Positions 57,983-64,000 of a stretch of 64,000 bases of DNA are shown in pieces (positions within the stretch are counted from its first letter, which is position 1; each line of letters begins with the position of its first letter). The position numbers and the translations under genes are program-made. Source of the stretch: Paractinoplanes maris. Lineage in GTDB: Bacteria > Actinomycetota > Actinomycetes > Mycobacteriales > Micromonosporaceae. The stretch is taken from the NCBI RefSeq assembly GCF_023544465.1, contig NZ_JALPVL010000013.1, positions 62,001 to 126,000 of the forward strand, written 5' to 3'. A model generated the notes under the pieces. The model ran no database searches. It was not told the DNA's origin and worked only from the letters and a program-made list of their open reading frames with translations.

Positions 57983-59391
57983 TTCAGTCGTTCCTTGCTC
58001 GTGAGCCGGCCGCCGGAGAAGCACAACCGGTAGGCGGCGTCGGCCATCGGGAAGTTGCCGTCGGTGTAGAGCTCGCAGCCCCGCGGTTTGTCGCCGGGCG
58101 CCTGCCGGGGCGGGAGGACCTCGGCCAGCTCGGCCCGGGGGGCGCCCTCTTCGAGGGTGTCGAACGTGGCTTCGTCGAGCACCGAGCCGGCCACCGCGAA
58201 CGGGTAGTAGCCGACCGCGGTGACCGTGGCCAGCACGAGCGGGGTGACGATGGCCGCGGCCAGGCTGCGGCGCGTCCGGCGGCGGGCGTCGTGCAGCTCG
58301 GTGGTCACCGGCGTCGGCTCCGGCGGCACCTCGTCGTCGATCACGGCGGCGGTGCGGAAACCCCCGTCGGGGGTGCGCCCGGCGGTCAGGGTCCCGCCCG
58401 CCAGCCGTACGCGTTCCCGCAACCCGATCAGGCCGAGCCCCGTCGCCGGGCCGCTCGCCGGCCGATCGCCCGGGTCGTTGACTACCTCGACCGACGAGCC
58501 GGTGAGGGTGATCCGCACGGCGGCGCCCGGCGCGTGCCGGCTCGCGTTGGTGAGGGCCTCGCGCACGACCGGCCAGGCGACCGCCGGTGGTTCGCCGGCA
58601 CACTCGAGCGTGATCGTCATCCCGGCGTCGCGGGAGCGGGCCACCAGCGTCTCGACCGACTCGCCGGCCGGCTCGAGCGGGGCGTGGTCGTCCTCGTCGC
58701 GCAGCACACCGATGATGTCGCGAAGCTGGTCGGTGGCGGTGGCAGCCGACTCGCGGATCCGCCCGGCGGCCGCGCTCTGCTTCGCCGGCAGACCGGGCGT
58801 GGTCTCCAAGGCGCCGGCGTTGAGCGCGATCAGGCTCAGCTCGTGGCCGAGCGAGTCGTGCATCTCCTGGGCGATGCGGGCGCGCTCCCGCAGCCGGACC
58901 TCCCGCACCACCATGCGGCGCTCGTATTCGAGGCGGGCGGCCCGCTCCCATCCGGCCGACACGAGCCGCGCGTGCTGGGCCCGATAGCGCCCGGCCAGCC
59001 ACGGAAAGACGCCGAGCAGCAGCAGCGCCATGACCAGGAAGAACCACTGGGCCAGACTGGTGTCGAGCACGGCGAAGTTGAGCGCACTGCCGCCGGCCGC
59101 GATGGCCAGGAAGGCCAGAGCCACCGTACGGATCCGCTCGGTCCGCAGCCCGACCAGGTAACTCATCACCGGCAGCGCGAACACGAAGTTCCCGTCGGCC
59201 AGCGTGCCCAGCAGCACGACCAGCCAGCCCCCGATCGGCCACCGCCGGACGGTGACCACCAGGACCGCCGCCGTCGCGAGAGCCGCCAGGACACCGGCCG
59301 GGTCGGCGCTCATCACCTGATTGGCCAGCACCGGCGCGATCAGCACCAGCCCGAGCAGCCCGTCGGCCACCCACTCCCGCCGTCCCCGCAT
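57979..59391 (-). CDS. NarL-type sensor histidine kinase with extra C-terminal membrane and external domain
   Basis: 470 residues. Five to six N-terminal membrane helices (residues 10-135), HisKA_3 dimerisation region with His178 in EMHDSLGHELSLIAL, and HATPase with VVREALTNASRHAPG and GLGLIGLRERVRLAGGTL. Kinases of this kind normally end about here (residue 345). This one continues with a basic stretch (ARRRTRRSL), a further membrane helix (AAAIVTPLVLATVTAVGYYP) and about 75 residues outside the cell with two Cys (GCELYTDGNFPM and RLCFSGG). The tail may sense a ligand or a partner. Confidence 0.9.
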   Translation of the reverse strand: MRGRREWVADGLLGLVLIAPVLANQVMSADPAGVLAALATAAVLVVTVRRWPIGGWLVVLLGTLADGNFVFALPVMSYLVGLRTERIRTVALAFLAIAAGGSALNFAVLDTSLAQWFFLVMALLLLGVFPWLAGRYRAQHARLVSAGWERAARLEYERRMVVREVRLRERARIAQEMHDSLGHELSLIALNAGALETTPGLPAKQSAAAGRIRESAATATDQLRDIIGVLRDEDDHAPLEPAGESVETLVARSRDAGMTITLECAGEPPAVAWPVVREALTNASRHAPGAAVRITLTGSSVEVVNDPGDRPASGPATGLGLIGLRERVRLAGGTLTAGRTPDGGFRTAAVIDDEVPPEPTPVTTELHDARRRTRRSLAAAIVTPLVLATVTAVGYYPFAVAGSVLDEATFDTLEEGAPRAELAEVLPPRQAPGDKPRGCELYTDGNFPMADAAYRLCFSGGRLTSKERLK

Positions 59392-59471
59392 CCGGCCAGG
59401 CTATCGACGGCCACGCACCCACCACTACTGCCGAAAGTCATACGCCGCAGACGCACGCCTCCGTCCGTGTT

Positions 59472-60083
59472 CTACCTTCGTCGGAGCCGTTTGCGGTTGG
59501 CTGTCAGGATCTCATCGGCCAGCGCCGGGTCGGCTTCGGCGACGGCGCGGGAGACGATCAGCGCGCCGACCATCTGGGAGAACATCGCCAGCGCCTGTTC
59601 GCGGGCTTCGGCCGCGGTCGGTTCGGTGCCGGCTTGCCGTGCGCGGTCGAGCACCATCTCGGTGATGCTGCTGAGGTATCCCTCGAGCCCGCGTCGATAC
59701 TCGGCCTGAGCCGGGGCGCCGTGCCGTCCGGCGTCGACGGCCAGGGCGGCCGAGGGGCAGCCGGTCTCCGGGTGATCGCGGTGGGCGGCTGTCACGTATC
59801 GGTCGACCATGTCCTGCAGGGCCGCCTGGGCGGAGCGGGGATGTGCTTCGCGGATCTCGGCGAGGGCGGCCAGTGAGTCGGTGAAGCCCTGCCGGTAGAC
59901 CTCGAGCTCGAGGTCCTCCTTCGAGGAGAAGTGGTTGTAGAACCCTCCGTTGGTCATGCCGGCGGTCTTCATCAGCTCCTGGATGCCGATGCCGTCGACG
60001 CCGTGCGATCTGAAGCCTTCGCTCGCGGCCCGGACGATCTTTTCGCGGTTGAGCTTCTTCTGCTCCTGGGTGATGCGTGGCAC
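59472..60083 (-). CDS. TetR family transcriptional regulator
   Basis: 203 residues. Helix-turn-helix region KIVRAASEGFRSHGVDGIGIQELMKTAGMTNGGFYNHFSSKEDL, very typical of TetR. The C-terminal domain includes HPETGCPSAALAVDAGRH and a TetR_C dimer helix. The second of two GTG codons is chosen (60083) because GAGGAGG lies eight bases upstream. It is divergent from a DUF1330 gene, with three matching operators between. Confidence 0.92.
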   Translation of the reverse strand: MPRITQEQKKLNREKIVRAASEGFRSHGVDGIGIQELMKTAGMTNGGFYNHFSSKEDLELEVYRQGFTDSLAALAEIREAHPRSAQAALQDMVDRYVTAAHRDHPETGCPSAALAVDAGRHGAPAQAEYRRGLEGYLSSITEMVLDRARQAGTEPTAAEAREQALAMFSQMVGALIVSRAVAEADPALADEILTANRKRLRRR

Positions 60084-60138
60084 CTCGGCCACCTCCTCGA
60101 CCGGACGGCACCCGTTGCGGGTGGCCTCTCGCCCGTTG

Positions 60139-60218
60139 TGATGTTACTCGACATCAAAGAGCTTGACATTCAATGATGCTGACCGACATCATAATTTTGA
60201 TGTTGCACGACATCAAAA
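60139..60218. promoter_or_regulatory. Three TetR operator copies (TGATGT-N6-ACATCA)
   Basis: Sites at 60139-60156 (perfect six-base arms), 60174-60191 (one mismatch) and 60195-60218 (perfect nine-base arms, TTTTGATGT-N6-ACATCAAAA). All three lie in the 151-bp divergent gap. The last ends 16 bp before the DUF1330 start and would cover its promoter or leader. Confidence 0.85.
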
Positions 60219-60234
60219 CTTGAGGAGAACACCC

Positions 60235-60558
60235 ATGTCCGACGTCACCACCGGCCGCACGCCGGCGTACAGCATCACCGAAGTTCTCGAGGTCCTCGAC
60301 CCGCAGGGCGCCCAGCGTTACGCCGAGTTGACCCCGGTCACGGTCGGCGAATTCGGCGGCCGCTTCGTCGTCTGGGGAGCCTCGCCCACGGTCGCCGAGG
60401 GAGAGGCCGGGGTTGCGGTCGCGGTCGTCGAATGGCCCGACATGGAGACCCTTCAGGCCTGGTACGACTCCCCGGAGTACGCCCCGGCCCGCGAGATCGC
60501 CGCGACCGCCATGCGCCGCCGGCTGATCTTTGTGCCCGGTGTCTCCCCGGCGGCCTGA
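60235..60558 (+). CDS. DUF1330 family protein
   Basis: 107 residues, a ferredoxin-like dimeric barrel type. It has LDPQGAQRYAELTPVTVGEFGGRFVVWG and VVEWPDMETLQAWYDSPEYAPAREIA, both diagnostic of DUF1330. Function is unknown, probably small-molecule binding. GAGGAGAAC precedes the ATG. It should be repressed by the divergent TetR protein and probably shares a transcript with the following quinone-reductase-like gene, 68 bp downstream. Confidence 0.9.
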   Translation: MSDVTTGRTPAYSITEVLEVLDPQGAQRYAELTPVTVGEFGGRFVVWGASPTVAEGEAGVAVAVVEWPDMETLQAWYDSPEYAPAREIAATAMRRRLIFVPGVSPAA

Positions 60559-60626
60559 CTCGTATCCCGGAGACACCAAGTCATCGACCACGAGGGCCGT
60601 GGACATGGCCCTCGAAGGAGCGTCAC

Positions 60627-61622
60627 ATGAAAGCCCTTGCTTACCACCAGGCGCACTCGCTCGACGCGTTCGCCATCGAGCTCATCGACACCGCCGAACC
60701 TGGGCTGCGCGACGCGGATCTGCTCGTCGGGGTCCGTGCCGTGGGCATCAATCCGGGTGAAGCGTTGATCCGGCGGACCCGCAGCGCGGAACCGGGCCGG
60801 CGCATCATTCTGGGGTGGGAGTTCGCGGGGGTGGTGGAAGCCGTGGGACCGGACGCGACGGGCTTCGCCGTCGGCGATCGGGTGATGGGCACCGGAGATA
60901 TGAGACGAGACGGCGCCTGGGCGCAGCGACTCGCGGTCGACCATCGGGTGGTGGCGAGGATTCCGGACCAGCTGTCGTTCTCCGACGCGGCGTCCCTGCC
61001 CATCGGCGGCCTCACCGCCTGGGAGGCGTTGTTCCGGGATCAGGGTGGCTTGGCGCCGGGAATCGACCGGGTGCTGATCGTCGGTGGCGCCGGCGGGGTG
61101 GGGACGCTGGCGACACAACTGCTGAAGAGCAGGACCTCCGCTCTGGTGGCGAGCACGGCCTCGCGTCCCGAATCACGCGAGTGGTGCAGGCGGATGGGGG
61201 CGGATGTGGTCGTCGACCACACCGCCGAGGTGCCAGGTCAGCTGCGAGACGCCGGTGTCGGCCGGATCGACCTGGTGCTGTCCACGTCGGGGAGCGCCGG
61301 CAATCTCGGCTGGATGGCCGAGATTCTGCGACCCCTGGGCCACCTTGCCGTCATCGACCTGAGTGATCCCCTCGACCTCGGATCGCTGGCCGGTAGATCC
61401 ATCTCCCTGCACACTGAGAACGTCTTCAGCCGGATCATGGCCGGTGGCGACATCGCCGGCCAGGGCGACATCCTCGCCCAGCTGGCCGGGGATGTCGTCG
61501 CGGGCCGGATTCATCCCATCGCCACCACGGTGCTCGACGGCCTGCGCGTGGACACCATGAGGGCAGCCCACGAACTGGTCGAGAGCAGACGGACGATCGG
61601 CAAGACGGTGATCAACTTCTGA
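60627..61622 (+). CDS. Quinone oxidoreductase/zinc-type alcohol dehydrogenase-like MDR protein
   Basis: 331 residues; AAGGAG precedes the ATG. It has GWEFAGVVEAVGPDATGFAVGDRVMG (GroES-like domain), LPIGGLTAWEALF and IVGGAGGVGTLATQLLKS (nucleotide binding). No structural zinc cysteines, so the quinone-reductase/ZADH branch. It is probably induced with the DUF1330 protein when the TetR repressor is released, for example by reactive aldehydes or quinones. Confidence 0.9.
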   Translation: MKALAYHQAHSLDAFAIELIDTAEPGLRDADLLVGVRAVGINPGEALIRRTRSAEPGRRIILGWEFAGVVEAVGPDATGFAVGDRVMGTGDMRRDGAWAQRLAVDHRVVARIPDQLSFSDAASLPIGGLTAWEALFRDQGGLAPGIDRVLIVGGAGGVGTLATQLLKSRTSALVASTASRPESREWCRRMGADVVVDHTAEVPGQLRDAGVGRIDLVLSTSGSAGNLGWMAEILRPLGHLAVIDLSDPLDLGSLAGRSISLHTENVFSRIMAGGDIAGQGDILAQLAGDVVAGRIHPIATTVLDGLRVDTMRAAHELVESRRTIGKTVINF

Positions 61623-61640
61623 GATCCTGCGGGCGGGCGG

Positions 61641-62441
61641 TCAGATGATCGGGCGGAACAGGCCGAGCGCGACGGTGAAGGCGAGCGTCAGGGTGGACAG
61701 GGCGGCCGCCCCCACCACCAGCGCCGTGTCGGCCGGGCGGAAGACCTGTTTCCGGGCGTAGGTGCGGGGTTGCGCGGAGTCGAAGCCCCGCGCGTCCATC
61801 GCCACCGCGAGGCGGCCTCCTCGGCGCAGGGCGCCGACCAGCAGGGCGAACGCGGTCGAGACGAAGAGCCGCAACGCCGTGATGGGGTTGCGGCCGGCGT
61901 CGATGCCGCGGGCCCGCCGGGCCAGCGTGAGCATCTGCCACTCGGCGCCGAGCAGCGGCAGCAGCCGGAAGGCGGCCAGCGCGCCGATCGCGAAGCGGGC
62001 CGGGGCTTTGGCGTTCTGCACCAGGGCGTCGGCCAGGTCGGTCGGGTCGGTGGTGGCGAAGACCAGCACACCCGGCACAGCCACCGCGAACAGGCGCAGG
62101 ATCAAGCCCAGCGCCGCCGTCAGCACGCTGGTGGTCACGTCGAACGGGCCCAGTTCGAGCAGCAGCGTGCCGCTGCGGTCGGCGGCGAACAGCACCATGG
62201 TGATCAGCAGGCCGAACGCGCCGATCAGCAGCGGCCACGCCCGCCGGAGCAGCGTCGCGTAGCGCACGCCGAAGAACGGGATGGCCGCCAGCTCGATGGC
62301 CAGCGCGATCGCCGGGGTCACCGGGTCGAGGGTGGCGATCAGCGGCAGCGAGAAGACCAGTGCCGCCGCCAGCTTGGCCACCGGGTTGCGGCGGGCGAGG
62401 GGCGCCGACGGGTCGGCGATCGGTTCCAGGGCCAGCGTCAC
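61641..62441 (-). CDS. ecfT: Energy-coupling factor transporter transmembrane protein EcfT
   Basis: 266 residues with about five helices (LVFSLPLIATLDPVTPAIAL, LLIGAFGLLITMVLF, LGLILRLFAVAVPGVLVF, STAFALLVGAL). The cytoplasmic coupling region has ARRARGIDAGRNP and MDARGFDSAQPRTY, both the AxARG-type motifs that touch the ATPases. The GTG start overlaps the EcfA stop. It forms the shared module of an ECF vitamin or metal importer. Confidence 0.9.
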   Translation of the reverse strand: MTLALEPIADPSAPLARRNPVAKLAAALVFSLPLIATLDPVTPAIALAIELAAIPFFGVRYATLLRRAWPLLIGAFGLLITMVLFAADRSGTLLLELGPFDVTTSVLTAALGLILRLFAVAVPGVLVFATTDPTDLADALVQNAKAPARFAIGALAAFRLLPLLGAEWQMLTLARRARGIDAGRNPITALRLFVSTAFALLVGALRRGGRLAVAMDARGFDSAQPRTYARKQVFRPADTALVVGAAALSTLTLAFTVALGLFRPII

Positions 62442-63889
62442 GGGCGGCCGCCGGGGCGCCGGTGGGGGAGCGGGTCGCGCAGGCGGGCGGTGCCCAGCGC
62501 GTGGGTGCGGTCGGCCAGCGCCTGCACGAAGTCGTCGTCGTGGGTGACCGCCAGGATGCCGTGGCCGTCGTCGCGCAGCGTGGCCAGCAGAGTGACCAGC
62601 TCGATCCAGGTGCGCCGGTCCTGGCCGAACGTCGGCTCGTCGAGCACCAGCAGGCGCGGCGCGGTGGCCAGCGCGGTGGCCACGCTCAGCCGTCGCGCTT
62701 CGCCGCCCGAGAGGGTGTACGGGTTGGCCGCTGCCAGATGCGCGAGGCGGAGCCGTTCGAGCAGGTCGGCGACGATCCGCTCGACCTCGGCGGCCGGCTT
62801 GCCCAGTCGTCGCGGGCCGACCGCCAGCTCGTCGGCGACCCGGGCGGTGACGAACTGGTGCTCCGGGTTCTGGAAGACCGAGCCGATCCGCCCGGTCAGC
62901 GTCGCGGCCCGCCACCGGTGCGGCGGCCGGTCGTCGCCGAAGCCGCACACCCGTCCGGCGGTCGGGGCGAGCAGGCCCCCGAGCACCAGGGCCAGCGTCG
63001 ACTTCCCGGCCCCGTTGGGCCCGGTCACCGCCAGCACCTCGCCCGCGCCCACCCCGAGCGAGACCGGCGCCAGCCGCTGCTCGACGGCGACCTGTTCGGC
63101 CCGGATCAGGCCGGGGCCGGGCGTCCGGGCCGATTTCAGCGGCGGGATCGTGAAGCCGGGCACCCAGACGCCCTCGTCGGCCAGACGGTCGCCGTAGGCC
63201 GCGAACACCAACTCGGGCGCGCCGTCGGCCCGCACCCCACCGCCCGGTTCGAGCACGACCACCCGGTCGACCAGCGGCAGCGCCTCGGCCACCCGGTGCT
63301 CGACCAGGATCGTGGTCTGCTCGCGCAGGGCGGACAGGGACTCGCGGATCAGCGCCGCCCCGGCCGGGTCCAGGTTGGCCGTCGGCTCGTCGAGCAGCAG
63401 CAGGCCCGGCCGCAGCGCCAGCACCCCGGCCAGGGCCAGCCGTTGTGCCTCCCCACCGGAGAGCGCGGCGGTCGAGCGGGTGATCGGGTAGGGGAAGCCG
63501 ACCCGGTCGAGCGCGTCGCTGACCCGGGGCCAGATCTGCGCCGCCGGCACGCCGCGGTTCTCCAGGCCGAAGGCCACGTCGTCACCGCTGCGGGCCATCA
63601 CGAGCTGGGTCTGCGGGTCCTGGAAGACGATGCCGGCCCCCTGCCCGGGATCCCGGTGGTCGCGGGCGCGCGGGTCGGAGCCGTCGATCTCGATCGTGCC
63701 GGCCGCCTCACCCGAGTCCTCGGCCAGCAGGCCGGCCAGCGCAGCGAGCAGGGTGCTCTTGCCGGCCCCGGAGGGACCGAGCAGGAGCACCCGCTCGCCG
63801 TGCGCGATGTGCAGGTCGACGTCGCGGACGGCCCAGGCGCGCCGGCCGGCATGACGCCAGCCGAATCCGCGGAGGACGACCTCACTCAT
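62438..63889 (-). CDS. Energy-coupling factor transporter ATPase, two fused NBDs (EcfAA')
   Basis: 483 residues with two complete ABC domains. First: GPSGAGKSTLLAALAG, ALSGGEAQRLALAGVLAL, LLLLDEPTANLDP. Second: GPNGAGKSTLALVLGG, TLSGGEARRLSVATALA, LLVLDEPTFGQD. The fusion replaces separate EcfA and EcfA'. It lies between the T-component gene and the end of the S-component gene, giving a complete S-A-T unit. Confidence 0.94.
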   Translation of the reverse strand: MSEVVLRGFGWRHAGRRAWAVRDVDLHIAHGERVLLLGPSGAGKSTLLAALAGLLAEDSGEAAGTIEIDGSDPRARDHRDPGQGAGIVFQDPQTQLVMARSGDDVAFGLENRGVPAAQIWPRVSDALDRVGFPYPITRSTAALSGGEAQRLALAGVLALRPGLLLLDEPTANLDPAGAALIRESLSALREQTTILVEHRVAEALPLVDRVVVLEPGGGVRADGAPELVFAAYGDRLADEGVWVPGFTIPPLKSARTPGPGLIRAEQVAVEQRLAPVSLGVGAGEVLAVTGPNGAGKSTLALVLGGLLAPTAGRVCGFGDDRPPHRWRAATLTGRIGSVFQNPEHQFVTARVADELAVGPRRLGKPAAEVERIVADLLERLRLAHLAAANPYTLSGGEARRLSVATALATAPRLLVLDEPTFGQDRRTWIELVTLLATLRDDGHGILAVTHDDDFVQALADRTHALGTARLRDPLPHRRPGGRP

Positions 63890-63906
63890 AAATGAATCGA
63901 ACCAAA

Positions 63907-64000
63907 TCAGACGAGCGCTCGCGACCGACCGGCCGGGAACCGGTCGAGCACACCCGTCTGGGCCAGCGCCCGGGTCAGCAGCACGCTGCCGAGCCCGGCG
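63907..64000 (-). CDS. ECF transporter S component (C-terminal end, cut by window edge)
   Basis: The last 30 codons and stop of a leftward gene that begins beyond base 64000. The peptide ends AGLGSVLLTRALAQTGVLDRF and then AGRSRALV: a final membrane-helix end and basic tail as in actinobacterial S components. It is 17 bp upstream of the EcfA gene. The ligand cannot be told from this part; thiamine precursor and cobalamin-type S components are common with this gene order. Confidence 0.65.
   Translation of the reverse strand, partial: AGLGSVLLTRALAQTGVLDRFPAGRSRALV

Overview
The window is high-GC actinobacterial chromosome, with GTG starts, stop/start overlaps and dense gene packing. It is most like Micromonosporaceae and probably Actinoplanes-like. 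Support for this is the actinobacterial order hemW-hrcA-dnaJ ... rsmE ... phoH-ybeY-CBS/CorC protein-CDA-like-era ... recO-uppS, plus IdeR/DtxR-type iron boxes, a CIRCE element, an ECF41 sigma factor, a DivIVA-like coiled coil and an F420-type reductase. The species assignment is inference. I saw no rRNA, tRNA, CRISPR array, insertion sequence or phage.

Layout. 0-7.3 kb: partial enoyl-CoA hydratase, hemW, a DUF4870 membrane protein, the CIRCE-controlled hrcA-dnaJ pair, a two-domain VOC protein, a DUF4241 protein and an azoreductase. 7.3-14.8 kb: a MarR gene divergent from the azoreductase across paired operators, then a catabolic island. In the island, amidohydrolase and IclR genes run one way and CaiB, citrate-synthase-like lyase, LigB, LigA and quinone-reductase-like genes run the other. 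14.8-17.8 kb: ECF41 sigma factor, its probable target CMD/AhpD gene with a matching promoter, a membrane protein and rsmE. 17.9-26.6 kb: an accessory cell-surface region. It holds two secreted paralogues converging on a 16-bp perfect hairpin, a 1.4-kb gene-poor stretch, a small basic protein, a repeat-rich DivIVA-like coiled coil translationally coupled to a processive GT2, two paralogous small membrane proteins and a GNAT-like protein.

26.7-33.1 kb: iron uptake. An iron box precedes two FecCD permeases and two ABC exporter-fold half-transporters whose ATP sites are strikingly complementary. A siderophore-binding lipoprotein on the other strand has its own iron box. 33.1-36.9 kb: GH3 beta-glucosidase with a CebR-like operator on its start codon, and a serine beta-lactamase-fold protein. 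37.0-42.2 kb: phoH-ybeY-CorC-CDA-like-era, where Era carries a low-complexity extension of about 340 residues. 42.3-48.5 kb: acyltransferase-3, thioesterase-DUF4097 pair, recO-uppS-tiny ORF-phosphatase chain, HAD and thiamine-binding proteins. 48.7-53.5 kb: VapBC, F420-type reductase, aldo/keto reductase, an orphan membrane protein of less GC-rich composition, and a MetF-like protein. 53.5-64 kb: Tat-exported PHP-type protein, ABC-2 transporter with a two-component system, TetR/DUF1330/quinone-reductase unit with three operator copies, and an ECF vitamin transporter cut by the window edge.

Strongest leads for new biology: the split-ATP-site ABC pair beside FecCD permeases with no dedicated import ATPase; the GT2/coiled-coil couple and its small-membrane-protein neighbours; and the LigAB/CoA-transferase/citryl-lyase-like catabolic unit. 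All functional calls come from reading motifs by eye; no database search was run.
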